64,000 bases of DNA from CAVOJV01 sp963696325 (lineage in GTDB: Bacteria; Pseudomonadota; Gammaproteobacteria; Competibacterales; Competibacteraceae), in the NCBI GenBank assembly GCA_963696325.1, contig CAVOJV010000023.1, forward strand, positions 5,431 through 69,430, in the 5' to 3' direction. Of this stretch, positions 8,167 to 17,433 are shown piece by piece. The notes under the pieces were generated by a model. The model worked only from the letters and a program-made list of their open reading frames with translations. It did not search any database and was not told where the DNA came from. The position numbers were made by a program, and so were the translations under genes. Numbering within the stretch: the stretch's first letter is position 1; each line of letters begins with the position of its first letter.

Positions 8167-8787
8167 TTATTTATCCAGCGCGGCCAGCAGGCGCTGGGCT
8201 TCGAGTCGGAGGGCTTTGCGCCTGAACAGCAGGGTCAGGCGGCCGCCTCCGCTTTGTCGCCAGAGGATGGCCGCGCGCATCCCGGCCAGCAACAGGGCGC
8301 GGATACGGTTGACGTTGCCCGGGTTGGTGAGGTGGGTAGGCTCGCCCTTCACCATGATGCGGGGCGCCAGGGTGCTGATGGTGGACGAGTAAATCTCTGC
8401 CAAACTGGCGATGATATTGTCATGGGTGAGCGGGAAGTGGTTAAGCTTGTCTGCAGTGGCTTCGATGCCGGCGCGGATACTTTTCAGGAATTCCGGGTGC
8501 CTGGATAATTTCCGCTCCAGCACCAGCAGTTCTAACGCGTAACGGCTGATTTCCATATCGGTGGGGTTGCCAAGGTGTTCGCTCAGCAAGCGCAAGCCAC
8601 AGCGCAGATTGCGGATGCCGTCATAAACGTCTTCATTGCTTGCCGCGTCGATCTTGATAAGGCTGGCCATGCAGACCTGAAAATCCTGTGGGTTGACTTT
8701 TCCGCGATGGGCAATGTCGCTAACCAATTGGATTGCCTGCAATAAGCCAGCTAAGGCGATGGCCCGGTCACGATCGGTTTGTGGCAT
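8167..8787 (-). CDS. hflD: High-frequency lysogenization protein HflD homolog
   Basis: A 206-residue all-helical protein matching HflD. Recognisable blocks are DRAIALAGLLQAIQLV at the start, GLRLLSEHLGNPTDMEI, RYALELLVLERKLS and RIRALLLAGMRAAILWRQ. In E. coli HflD is a membrane-associated protein that sequesters phage lambda CII; its own cellular role is not well defined. It lies 32 bp downstream of mnmA on the same strand, the common gammaproteobacterial arrangement. Confidence 0.95.
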   Translation of the reverse strand: MPQTDRDRAIALAGLLQAIQLVSDIAHRGKVNPQDFQVCMASLIKIDAASNEDVYDGIRNLRCGLRLLSEHLGNPTDMEISRYALELLVLERKLSRHPEFLKSIRAGIEATADKLNHFPLTHDNIIASLAEIYSSTISTLAPRIMVKGEPTHLTNPGNVNRIRALLLAGMRAAILWRQSGGGRLTLLFRRKALRLEAQRLLAALDK

Positions 8788-8819
8788 GAACGTAGATACC
8801 GTATGGTGGTGCGATGCGC

Positions 8820-9908
8820 TCAGTCAACGTCTGCATCGATGACGCCGCCGCCAAGACATTCGTCATTCTGATAGAAGACCACTGACTGACCGGGAGTGAT
8901 AGCGCGCTGGGGTTCGCTGAAGGTTACTACGCAGCCATCTGTGCCCACCGTCTCGATGGTGCAGGACTGTTCTGGCTGCCGGTAGCGCGTTTTGGCGCCA
9001 CAGCGCAGCGGTATCTCAGGCGGTTCGCCAGCGATCCAGTGGAGTTCGGATGCGCGCAGCCGGCGCTTAAACAGCAGCGGATGATTGCTGCCCTGAGCAA
9101 CTATCAAGATATTGTTTTGTAAATCCTTGTGGATGACGTACCAGGGTTTGCCGGAGTCCCCGCGCCGGCCGCCGATACCCAGACCCTGGCGCTGGCCCAG
9201 GGTGTAGAACATCAAGCCTTGATGTTTTCCAACTAGGTCGCCGGCTGGGGTACGTATCTCACCGGGTTGGGCAGGCAAATAACCGCTCAGGAACGCCGCA
9301 AATTTGCGTTCGCCAATAAAGCAGATACCGGTGCTATCCTTCTTGTCGTGGGTAACAAGCCCCGCGTCCGCCGCCCGTTTGCGCACCTGCGGCTTATGCA
9401 GTTCGCCCACCGGGAAGCAGGCTCTCGCCAGTTGCGCCTGGTCTAGGGTGTAAAGAAAGTAACTCTGATCCTTGCCAGGGTCCACGCCCTTGAGCAAATG
9501 CCGACAGCCGGCGTACTCCGCCAGCCGTGCATAATGGCCAGTCGCTATGCTGTCCGCTCCCAGGCGGTGGGCATAATTTAGGAACGCCTTGAATTTGATT
9601 TCCTTGTTGCACAGGATATCAGGATTCGGGGTGCGCCCTCGACGGTATTCCTCCAGAAAATGCTGGAACACCCGCTCCCGGTATTGTGCGGTGAAGTTGA
9701 TCCGGTGCAGGGGAATACACAATGTGTCACAGACCTCCTGGGCGTCCTTGAGATCGTCGTCTGCCGCGCAATAGCCGGGCTCAAAGGAGTCTTCCCAGTT
9801 TTTCATGAACGCGCCGTGGACGTCGTAACCCTGTTCCAACAGCAATAAAGCGGAAACTGATGAATCCACGCCACCGGACATGCCGACGACGATTCGGGTC
9901 TTGCTCAT
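8820..9908 (-). CDS. mnmA: tRNA-uridine 2-sulfurtransferase MnmA
   Basis: Adds the 2-thio group to U34 of Lys, Glu and Gln tRNAs, taking sulfur from the Tus relay. The protein is 362 residues from ATG 9908; a TTG one codon earlier is a weaker start. The N-terminal PP-loop VVGMSGGVDSSVSA binds ATP. The two catalytic cysteines are in NPDILCNKEIKF and DSTGICFIGERKF. The tRNA-recognition block GLMFYTLGQRQGLGIGG follows. It heads an mnmA-hflD operon, and all catalytic residues are present. Confidence 0.97.
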   Translation of the reverse strand: MSKTRIVVGMSGGVDSSVSALLLLEQGYDVHGAFMKNWEDSFEPGYCAADDDLKDAQEVCDTLCIPLHRINFTAQYRERVFQHFLEEYRRGRTPNPDILCNKEIKFKAFLNYAHRLGADSIATGHYARLAEYAGCRHLLKGVDPGKDQSYFLYTLDQAQLARACFPVGELHKPQVRKRAADAGLVTHDKKDSTGICFIGERKFAAFLSGYLPAQPGEIRTPAGDLVGKHQGLMFYTLGQRQGLGIGGRRGDSGKPWYVIHKDLQNNILIVAQGSNHPLLFKRRLRASELHWIAGEPPEIPLRCGAKTRYRQPEQSCTIETVGTDGCVVTFSEPQRAITPGQSVVFYQNDECLGGGVIDADVD

Positions 9909-10156
9909 CAAGAGGTTTTTCCTGCTTCGGAATAAGGGGGGGGTTGGAGTGTGCTATCGAATGCAAAGAAATGGATATTTCCAGCGCCATCGACTAAACA
10001 TTATCCTAGAAGTCTTCAAGCTGCGCAAATCCGTCTCTGGTTGCAACGCGAGGCGTTTTGCTAGGGTTGCAGGACCTTGGCGGAAGCAGGCCAAGACCAC
10101 AGATTCGCTGCCATGAAATCCTATTCAATGCCGATCTAGGGAATTAATGCGACTGT

Positions 10157-13078
10157 ATGGAATACCATGGAACGGGTGGCAACGTCACCGTATTCAGCAA
10201 AAGCCATTTTTTCAGCCTAAAATGGAAAGCGCTGTTGTTGACCAGCCTGGTGCTGGTAGCCGTGACGATGGCCATTTCCCTGCGCAGCTATATCAATCTG
10301 AATGCCCAGTTCGATAAACACCGCCGTGATGCCTATGAACGGTATTCCAGAAACATTGAAGCCTTAACCAATCAGTCACTCAATCGTTTGCGCCAACTCG
10401 GCGGCATGATTCCTTCCTTACCCGGCATGCAGCGCAGTCTGGCGAGCGGTGATCTGCAAAGCATTCGTCAGTCCTTCGACCCCCAATGGCCCGTGTTGCA
10501 GTTCGATCTGGGGATCGATGTGCTGGGATTTTATGATTCCGCGAACCGCCCGCTGGCATCCTGGGAGATCAACGACTGGCACCAGCGCAACAATGCACAG
10601 GTGTTGGACGGCATCAAACAGGTCAATGAACGGGAAGTTCCAGTAATCGCCCTAACCTGCAACCCCGACTGCATGCAATACGCGATTGTTCCGATTCTAG
10701 TGGAAGGGCGCGGAGCCGGCGCCTTGCTGGTGGGCAGTTCCCTGGCGGACGTGATGCGCAGCTTTCAGCAGATCTCCGGAAGCGACATCGGCTTGATTGT
10801 GGCAAGTGCTGACGGCATCGCCGCCGATGACCAGGGGCGCTGGATCAGTGAATGGAACACTCGGGTGGTCGCCCTGACTAACTTCGAGCACAACTTGAGA
10901 GTTCTCAAGCAGGCGGCGGCAGGGACTCCACTCGCAGCCGGCGTCGCTGGGTTGCGGAACGTGCTGGATGGCTTCAGCTATGAGATCAGCCTGGTTCCTC
11001 TGCCGGAGTTTGTGGGTGGCGACCCCGCGTATCTGGCGATTATCACCGATGTAACCGGCACCCTCAGGGAAATCCAGCAAGCCACCGAAGAGATTGTCAT
11101 TGTTGGGGGAACGGGGTGGCTGTTGTCACAACTGCTGCTGCTGGCGATTTTGTGGATACCTATGTCCCGGCTCAGGCTGACAGCCCGCAGCCTACCATTG
11201 CTGGCCCAGAGCGAGTTCAATGAAGCGCGCAGGGTCATCGCAAGCCAGGCCCGGCAACATTACCTGCAAGATGAGATCGACATCCTCGATGATACCGCTA
11301 TTGCCCTTGCCAATCGTCTGGAACGCCTGGAGCAGGAGGTCGCGGAGCACACGAGGTCGCTCTCGCGGCGCATGGCGGATTTATCCCAGGAACGGGATTT
11401 CGTCGCTAGCCTGCTAAATACCGCCCAGGTGATGATCGTTACCCAGGACCGCCAGGGACGCATCCTTATGGCCAACCCCTTTGCCTGCTGCCTGACCGGT
11501 TTCGAGGAAATGGAAATGAGTGGGCGGGACTTTGTCGAGTTGTTATTACCGCAGGATCGGTCGGATATGGCGGGCAAACGCTTGAAGGAGGAACTGGCGT
11601 CTCAACGCCATGAGCACCTGCGCCACGAATCTCTGGTGACCTGTAAGGACGGCTCCATTCGCAATATCACCTGGTATCATTCCCGCCTGCACGGGCAGAC
11701 CGAGGATGGCCCGTTCGTCCTGTCGGTGGGCCTGGATGTCACTGAGCGCCGCGGCGCGGAGTCGCGTCTCGCTTGGTTGTCTGATCACGACATTTTGACC
11801 GGCTTGTTAAACCGGCGCCGCTTTCAGGAGGAACTGGGGTTGGCGCTGGCGGCGACGCAGCGTCAAAACAGGACTGGCGCCCTGTTGTTGATCGACCTGG
11901 ATCAGTTCAAGTATATCAACGACACCTGTGGTCATCAAAGCGGAGATACGTTGCTCAAGCTGGTGGCGAACGCGCTCACCACGGATATTAAGGCTGCGGA
12001 TGTCGTAGCGCGCTTGGGCAGTGATGAGTTTGCTCTCCTGATCCGAGAAGCCGATCCTGCCGGTGCCGAAGACATAGCAAAAAAAGTACATGCCGCGGTC
12101 AGCGGCATTAGCCATATTGTCGGCGGGCAAAGGCTGCGGATAACGGCCAGCGTTGGCATCGTGTTGTTCCCCCGCCACGCTGATAACGTGGGCGATCTGC
12201 TGGCAAGCGCCGATCTCGCCATGTATCAGGCTAAGGATAATGGCCGCGGGCATTGGCAGATGTTTTCTGAAAATGACGAAATCCGCGAGCGCATGCGCGA
12301 TCGTGTGTATTGGCGGGATAAGGTATCCGCAGCACTGGCCGAAGACCGTTTTGTGTTGTACTTCCAACCGATTATGAAGATTGACAGCGGCCGTATCTCG
12401 CATTATGAGGTCTTGCTGCGCATGCGCGATGAAGATGGCAGCATCATCGGCCCGGCCCGTTTTATCGACACCGCTGAGCGTGGCGGCATGATCCATGATG
12501 TGGACCGCATGGTCACCAGCAAGGCGATCCGCTTGCTGGCCGCACTCAATCGTGAAGGCCACAATGTTACTTTTTCCATCAATCTGTCGGGCCACGCATT
12601 CAGTGATTCACAATTGTTGCCACACTTGCGGCACGAACTGGAGTGCAGTCGAGTGGATAACTCGAAGGTCATTTTCGAGATTACCGAAACAGCGGCAGTG
12701 ACGGATTTCGCGGTCGCCAATGGCATGATCCTCGCCATCAAGGAATTGGGTTGCCGCTTTGCCCTGGATGATTTCGGTATCGGCTTTTCGTCTTTTTATT
12801 ATTTGAAGCGCTTGCCGGTGGATTATCTGAAAATTGATGGTTCCTTCATACGCCAGCTTTCCGATAGCCTGGATGACCAACTCATCGTCCGAGCAATGAG
12901 TCAAGTAGCCGCCGGGTTCGGCAAACAGACCATTGCTGAATATGTGGAAACTCAGGCTACCCTAGATCTATTGCGTGAATACGGTATTGATTTCGCGCAA
13001 GGCTATTTGATCAGCGAGCCCCGTTCTGAGGAGGAGACGTTTTATAGGGTCTTGTGGAAGCAAAACCTTTCGCCTTGA
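10157..13078 (+). CDS. Membrane sensor GGDEF-EAL protein with PAS domain
   Basis: A cyclic-di-GMP signalling protein of 973 residues. Order: TM1 about 24-43, a periplasmic sensor region about 44-310, TM2 about 313-337, a coiled linker (LANRLERLEQEVAEH), a PAS domain about 415-530, a GGDEF domain about 540-700 and an EAL domain about 728-970. The GGDEF signature is GSDEF (residues 621-625), so one glycine is replaced and cyclase activity is doubtful. The EAL domain keeps E-x-L-x-R (as EVLLR), FEITETA, DDFGIGFSS and the late EYVET, so it is probably an active phosphodiesterase. It stands alone, divergent from mnmA across 248 bp. Confidence 0.93.
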   Translation: MEYHGTGGNVTVFSKSHFFSLKWKALLLTSLVLVAVTMAISLRSYINLNAQFDKHRRDAYERYSRNIEALTNQSLNRLRQLGGMIPSLPGMQRSLASGDLQSIRQSFDPQWPVLQFDLGIDVLGFYDSANRPLASWEINDWHQRNNAQVLDGIKQVNEREVPVIALTCNPDCMQYAIVPILVEGRGAGALLVGSSLADVMRSFQQISGSDIGLIVASADGIAADDQGRWISEWNTRVVALTNFEHNLRVLKQAAAGTPLAAGVAGLRNVLDGFSYEISLVPLPEFVGGDPAYLAIITDVTGTLREIQQATEEIVIVGGTGWLLSQLLLLAILWIPMSRLRLTARSLPLLAQSEFNEARRVIASQARQHYLQDEIDILDDTAIALANRLERLEQEVAEHTRSLSRRMADLSQERDFVASLLNTAQVMIVTQDRQGRILMANPFACCLTGFEEMEMSGRDFVELLLPQDRSDMAGKRLKEELASQRHEHLRHESLVTCKDGSIRNITWYHSRLHGQTEDGPFVLSVGLDVTERRGAESRLAWLSDHDILTGLLNRRRFQEELGLALAATQRQNRTGALLLIDLDQFKYINDTCGHQSGDTLLKLVANALTTDIKAADVVARLGSDEFALLIREADPAGAEDIAKKVHAAVSGISHIVGGQRLRITASVGIVLFPRHADNVGDLLASADLAMYQAKDNGRGHWQMFSENDEIRERMRDRVYWRDKVSAALAEDRFVLYFQPIMKIDSGRISHYEVLLRMRDEDGSIIGPARFIDTAERGGMIHDVDRMVTSKAIRLLAALNREGHNVTFSINLSGHAFSDSQLLPHLRHELECSRVDNSKVIFEITETAAVTDFAVANGMILAIKELGCRFALDDFGIGFSSFYYLKRLPVDYLKIDGSFIRQLSDSLDDQLIVRAMSQVAAGFGKQTIAEYVETQATLDLLREYGIDFAQGYLISEPRSEEETFYRVLWKQNLSP

Positions 13079-13131
13079 AGCCGCTGAAGGCGCATAATAC
13101 CGCCGCTTTTTTTATCAATAGGATGCCGCGC

Positions 13132-14037
13132 ATGTGGTTTAAAAACCTCACCCTGTTCCGGTTTGCGGAACCTTTTGCCGTTACCGCTGGGGAGTTGGCG
13201 GAAAAGCTGGGCCACGCCGTTTTTTATCCCTGTGCCAGCCAGGAAATGGTTTCCCTCGGCTGGGTTCCACCCCTGGGCCCCAAGGCGAAGGACCTCGTGC
13301 ATGCTGTCAATGGTTGTTCATTGTTGTGCTTGCAGGTTGAGGAAAAAGTGCTGCCGGCGGCAGTCCTTCGGGAAGCCATCGCAGCTAAGGTGACCAGCAT
13401 CCAGGAGCAGCAGATGCGCACGGTGCGTCGCCATGAAAAGGATGCTATCCGCGATGAGATAATGCAGGATCTGCTGCCGCGGGCTTTTTCCCGGTGCCGC
13501 CAAAGCCATGCCTATATCGATCCCCGCGGTGGCTGGCTGGTGGTCAATAGCGCCAGCCGCAGGACTGTTGAGGAGTTGACCGGCCTGCTGCGCAAGACAG
13601 TGGGTAGTCTGCCCATCATGCCGCTAAGCGTGGCTAGCGCACCGGCTAGCGTGATGACTGGCTGGCTGGCGCAGGGCGAGTTGGCAGCCGGTTTTGAACT
13701 GGGCGATGAATGTGAGTTGCGGGATGCGGGCGAAGCCGGTGGGATCGTGCGCTGCAAGGGTCAGGATCTGGCTGGGGAGGAAATCCGTGGTCATCTCCAG
13801 GCCGGCAAACAGGTGACCCGCCTTGCGCTTAGCTGGGACGACCGCATCGCCTTCGTTCTGGGGGAAGATCTGAGCATACGCCGGTTACGCTTTCTGGATC
13901 TCGTGCGGGAGCAGCTTGACGACACCAGCGCCGAGACCGAAGAAGCGCAGCGCGACGCGGAATTCACTCTGATGAGCGGCGAGTTGGCGCTGTTTCTGCA
14001 CCGGCTGCTGGAGGTTTTTGGTGGCGAGGCTCGCTAA
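13132..14037 (+). CDS. rdgC: Recombination-associated protein RdgC
   Basis: A 301-residue protein starting MWFKNLTLFRF at ATG 13132, preceded by AGGA. The longer frame from 13054 is rejected because the family begins at this WFKNL block. RdgC forms a ring around DNA and inhibits RecA-promoted strand exchange. Visible family features are LGWVPPLG near residue 40, LPRAFSR, WLVVNSASRR and the C-terminal RLALSWDDRIAFVL. Length is close to the 303 residues of E. coli RdgC. Confidence 0.95.
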   Translation: MWFKNLTLFRFAEPFAVTAGELAEKLGHAVFYPCASQEMVSLGWVPPLGPKAKDLVHAVNGCSLLCLQVEEKVLPAAVLREAIAAKVTSIQEQQMRTVRRHEKDAIRDEIMQDLLPRAFSRCRQSHAYIDPRGGWLVVNSASRRTVEELTGLLRKTVGSLPIMPLSVASAPASVMTGWLAQGELAAGFELGDECELRDAGEAGGIVRCKGQDLAGEEIRGHLQAGKQVTRLALSWDDRIAFVLGEDLSIRRLRFLDLVREQLDDTSAETEEAQRDAEFTLMSGELALFLHRLLEVFGGEAR

Positions 14038-14115
14038 AAACCTTTCTGGCCGGGCAAAGATTGCGCTACTATAGAAATTGTTCGCATAATTCGGCGGCCT
14101 TGGAGTGGTTGCCGT

Positions 14116-14208
14116 GGAGAGGTACCGAAGCGGTCATAACGGCGCCGACTCGAAATCGGATGGGGGCCTAACAGCCCCACGCGGGTTCGAATCCCGCCCT
14201 CTCCGCCA
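14116..14208 (+). tRNA. serU: tRNA-Ser (anticodon CGA)
   Basis: A 93-base tRNA including an encoded CCA end (14206-14208). The acceptor stem ggagagg (14116-14122) pairs with cctctcc (14198-14204). The anticodon loop ctcgaaa places CGA at 14151-14153. A long variable arm and the T arm gcgggttcgaatcccgc follow. The long variable arm and similarity to enterobacterial tRNA-Ser(CGA) make the identity firm. No phage integrase or duplicated tRNA 3' end is seen nearby. Confidence 0.97.
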
Positions 14209-14296
14209 TTTGAGGTGCTTAGCTTGATCTTCCTGAGTACCCCCGCTTGGCAGCGACCGTTCGGGAATAGTACTGACGGGGATATCGACGCCCAGG

Positions 14297-15325
14297 TTAA
14301 CTGGGGTGGTTATGGGCAAAAAAATCCCGCACCGTCGCGGTCACGGTTTTGATATCCTCAGCCGTCGAATCTAGGTGAGTCACCAGGCGCATGACTTCAC
14401 CCCGCGACACCAGGATGCCGCGGTTCTGCAGATGGTCCGTCAGGGCCATGGATCGAGCCGGTTCCAGCTTGACGAACACCATATTGGTCTGCACTGCCGC
14501 CAAGTCCACCTCCAGTTCATCGATCCCGGCCAAGCCTTCAGCCAGCAACTGGGCATTAGCATGATCTTCCTCCAGCCTTGCCACCTGATTTTGCAGCGCA
14601 ACAATACCGGCTGCCGCCAGGATTCCCGCCTGCCGCATACCGCCACCAACGACCTTGCGCCAGCGCCGGGCTTTCGCGATCAATGCCTTGCTGCCGCACA
14701 ACACCGAACCGACCGGCGCTCCCAAGCCCTTCGATAGACAGATGGAGACACTGTCGAAATACTGGGTAATCGTCTGGATGGGGACCCGGAGTTTGACGGC
14801 GGCGTTGAAGGCGCGAGCCCCGTCCAGATGTAAGCCAAGTCCGTACTGACGGGTTAAGCGTGCCGCTCGCTGCACGTATTCTAGAGGCAATACCTTGCCA
14901 GCCTGGGTATTTTCCAGGCAAAGCAACCGGGTGCGCGCGAAGTGCGGATCATCCGGTTTGATGGCCCTGGCAACACGCTCCAGGTCCAGGGTACCGTCAG
15001 CCTCGAAATCCAATGGTTGTGGCTGAATACTGCCCAGTACCGCGGCTCCGCCGCCTTCCCAGCGATAGGTATGAGCCTGCTGTCCGACGATATATTCATC
15101 ACCACGCTCGCAGTGGCTCATCAGGGCCAGCAGATTGCTTTGCGTGCCGCTGCAAACGAAAAGCGCCGCTTCCATGCCCACGGTGTCCGCCGCCAGGGAT
15201 TCCAGTTGGTTAACGGTGGGGTCTTCCCCGTAGACATCGTCGCCAACCTCAGCCATGGCCATGGCGGCGCGCATGGCAGGCGTGGGTCTGGTCACGGTAT
15301 CACTGCGCAAGTCGATTATTTTCAT
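14297..15325 (-). CDS. ltaE: Low-specificity L-threonine aldolase
   Basis: A PLP enzyme of fold type I that splits L-threonine or L-allo-threonine into glycine and acetaldehyde. The protein is 342 residues. It opens with IDLRSDTVTRPTPAMR, has GDDVYGEDPTVNQLE, FVCSGTQSNLLALM, the cofactor-aspartate region GLGLHLDGARAFNAAV and the PLP lysine in SICLSKGLGAPVGSVL. Its start overlaps the end of the upstream TetR-type gene by 26 bp, so the two are cotranscribed. Confidence 0.95.
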   Translation of the reverse strand: MKIIDLRSDTVTRPTPAMRAAMAMAEVGDDVYGEDPTVNQLESLAADTVGMEAALFVCSGTQSNLLALMSHCERGDEYIVGQQAHTYRWEGGGAAVLGSIQPQPLDFEADGTLDLERVARAIKPDDPHFARTRLLCLENTQAGKVLPLEYVQRAARLTRQYGLGLHLDGARAFNAAVKLRVPIQTITQYFDSVSICLSKGLGAPVGSVLCGSKALIAKARRWRKVVGGGMRQAGILAAAGIVALQNQVARLEEDHANAQLLAEGLAGIDELEVDLAAVQTNMVFVKLEPARSMALTDHLQNRGILVSRGEVMRLVTHLDSTAEDIKTVTATVRDFFAHNHPS

Positions 15326-16028
15326 GATTTTCTGATTCCTGTTCTGACAACAGGTGGCGTTCCAGCAGGGCCTGTACGAAGCTCACGTAGGTTTCTACAT
15401 CTAGTTGACGTTGCCGATATTTCCAGCGCTTGAGATACCAATCCTGCAACATGGACTCAAGCAGGGAGGCGCTTAGTTGCGGATCGAGTTCGCGGAATAC
15501 GCCTTGTCGTTGACCCCCGCGGATGATATTGCAGAATAATTCCTCTATGCCTAGCTCCGCCTGCCTGGCCTGCCGTTTTTCTTCGGCGGCCATGTTCCTG
15601 GTCTCCATGTAGGAGAAATAGAACCAATCCAGCAGGGTCTCGCTCAGGAACACATGGGTGCGCACAGCGATGCGCAACTGTTCGAGAGGCGTATGGATAT
15701 CCTTGATCTGATCGAGCAGAATACGCGCGCTCATCAAATAGCCGTAACTTTGGATCAGGCTAATAAGATCGTCTTTATCGCGGATATAGGCGTGCAGTTC
15801 ACTCATGCCGAGACCGGTTTCGATGCTAAGATCTCGCAGGCTCATGGTCTGGAAGTTCTTGGCGTTGGACAGCGCCAGGGTAGCATCCACGATTTTGATG
15901 AGGTTTCTAACCGCAAGCGGCTCCTTATTGAGGCGGGTGAGGTCTGAATGCTGATTCAAGACCACCCGGCCAAGTTCCTGCTTGGAGAGGTAGACTAGAC
16001 GTCTGAATGCCTGGAGGGTCATGCTCAT
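15300..16028 (-). CDS. TetR/AcrR-family transcriptional regulator
   Basis: A 242-residue regulator. After an unusual N-terminal extension of about 40 residues, the helix-turn-helix is visible in IVDATLALSNAKNFQTMSLR and DLSIETGLGMSELHAYIRDK. The C-terminal helices (ARILLDQIKDIHTPLEQLRI, LLDWFYFSYMETRNM) form the ligand and dimer domain. It overlaps ltaE by 26 bp and diverges from a saccharopine-dehydrogenase-like gene across 324 bp that contains a palindrome. It may regulate itself, ltaE and the divergent gene; the ligand is unknown. Confidence 0.85.
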   Translation of the reverse strand: MSMTLQAFRRLVYLSKQELGRVVLNQHSDLTRLNKEPLAVRNLIKIVDATLALSNAKNFQTMSLRDLSIETGLGMSELHAYIRDKDDLISLIQSYGYLMSARILLDQIKDIHTPLEQLRIAVRTHVFLSETLLDWFYFSYMETRNMAAEEKRQARQAELGIEELFCNIIRGGQRQGVFRELDPQLSASLLESMLQDWYLKRWKYRQRQLDVETYVSFVQALLERHLLSEQESENHENNRLAQ

Positions 16029-16226
16029 CAGTCAGTCGCCTGGTGCGGGCAGCGAGCGCTGCTAAGTTTGCGAAATATGAACGTGTGAATGCGCGCTGCA
16101 GGATCCAGACGGATAAAGCAGCTCTGAATAGAGATGCAAAGTGTCATAGTGTCCCTGGGTTAGCCGCGGGCTCGGTATTGTTGTATCACAGTGAAGACCA
16201 TAAAAGGGTGCTTTGTCGCTGTCAAT

Positions 16227-16248
16227 ATCAAGCGGGTTTTCGCTTGAT
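16227..16248. promoter_or_regulatory. Palindrome in the divergent TetR / dehydrogenase intergenic region
   Basis: A perfect 8-bp inverted repeat (atcaagcg / cgcttgat, 6-base spacer) centred about 115 bp before the dehydrogenase gene and about 210 bp before the TetR gene. It is a reasonable candidate operator for the TetR protein. The rest of the 324-bp gap (16029-16352) shows no gene. Confidence 0.4.
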
Positions 16249-16352
16249 TCATGGCAATATACACAGTTGCATGAAACGATGAGCGGTATGCTCTCCCTGA
16301 CTCCAACGCGAGAGAATTGCAGAAGCTAAGAATTTAGGGGCGGTCAATAGCT

Positions 16353-17411
16353 ATGGGGAAAAAACGCTGGATAATTTATGGCGCGAATGGCTATACCGGG
16401 CAATTGATCGCCTGCGAAGCCAGCCGCAGGAAGTTAACACCGGTGCTGGCTGGGCGCTCGGAAGCCAAGATCACAGCCTTGGCCGAGAAACTGGATTGCG
16501 AATGCCGATTTTTCCCCCTGAAGGAACCCACCGAAATTGCCCGCCATCTCGAGGACGTAACTGTCGTGCTGCACTGCGCCGGGCCTTTCTCGGCAACCAG
16601 CGCACCCATGCTGGAAGCCTGTTTGTTAAGTAAGACCCACTATCTGGACATCACCGGAGAGATCGCGGTTTTCGAGTATGCCTTCGAACAGGACGAACGA
16701 GCCAGATCCGCTGGCGTTATCATCTGTCCCGGGGTGGGTTTCGACGTGATACCCACCGATTGTATCGCGGCCAGCCTGAAAAGGTTGCTACCGGATGCGG
16801 ACCACCTGGCGCTGGGTTTTGCCTCCCGCTCCGGTTACAGTTCAGGAACCGCCAAAACGGCGGTGGAGGGATTGGGGCAGGGTGGCAAGATACGCCGGGC
16901 TGGCGGGATTATCCGGGTGCCACTGGCTTACAAGGTGCGGCAAATCGATTTTGGCGATGGCGAAAAGCATGCTATGACGATTCCCTGGGGGGATGTATCC
17001 AGTGCTTACTACACGACGGGTATACCAAATATCGAGATATATATCGCCGCTGCTCCAGGGGTAATCGCCTGGGCCAGGATGCTGAACACGCTTCGCCCGT
17101 TGTTGGCATTGAGCCTCATACAGGGGTTTTTGCAAAGACGGATCACGAATAGGGTAACCGGACCCAGCGAGAGCCAGCGCCAGCATCTGCCCGCTTATGT
17201 ATGGGGTGAGGTCCGCAACACCGCGGGCGAAAGTAGGACGGCCCGTATCAGAACAGCCAATGGCTATGAGTTAACGGTCAACGGATCTCTCGGTGTTGTG
17301 CTGAAATTGCTTGATGACCCGCCCCCGGGAGGCAGCTACACGCCGTCGCAATTGATGGGAAGCGGGTTTGTTTCCACGCTGCCGGGTTCCGGCGAACTCG
17401 TAATAGGTTGA
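16353..17411 (+). CDS. Saccharopine dehydrogenase-like NAD(P)-binding enzyme (trans-acting enoyl reductase type)
   Basis: A 352-residue protein with an N-terminal Rossmann fold (RWIIYGANGYTGQLIACEAS) and the family block VLHCAGPFSATSAPMLEACL, followed by YLDITGE. The mid-region GFDVIPTDCIAASL is also characteristic. Relatives include plant and animal SCCPDH-like proteins and mycobacterial trans-acting enoyl reductases. The true substrate is unknown; a lipid or polyketide-type reduction is possible. It diverges from the TetR-type regulator and may be its target. Confidence 0.85.
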   Translation: MGKKRWIIYGANGYTGQLIACEASRRKLTPVLAGRSEAKITALAEKLDCECRFFPLKEPTEIARHLEDVTVVLHCAGPFSATSAPMLEACLLSKTHYLDITGEIAVFEYAFEQDERARSAGVIICPGVGFDVIPTDCIAASLKRLLPDADHLALGFASRSGYSSGTAKTAVEGLGQGGKIRRAGGIIRVPLAYKVRQIDFGDGEKHAMTIPWGDVSSAYYTTGIPNIEIYIAAAPGVIAWARMLNTLRPLLALSLIQGFLQRRITNRVTGPSESQRQHLPAYVWGEVRNTAGESRTARIRTANGYELTVNGSLGVVLKLLDDPPPGGSYTPSQLMGSGFVSTLPGSGELVIG

Positions 17412-17433
17412 TTGCCCTGCCAACGGGAGATCA

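Noticed and set aside
8146..8195. 9-bp inverted repeat agcgcctgc/gcaggcgct between grxD and hflD as a terminator
   Set aside because: Loop of 32 bases, right arm inside hflD, and no T tract.
13054..13131. Upstream extension of rdgC from GTG 13054
   Set aside because: Family N-terminus begins at MWFKNL (13132) with a good AGGA site; the extension overlaps the GGDEF-EAL gene end.
14100..14300. Genomic island integrated at the tRNA-Ser gene
   Set aside because: No integrase and no repeat of the tRNA 3' end nearby; flanking genes are core-like.
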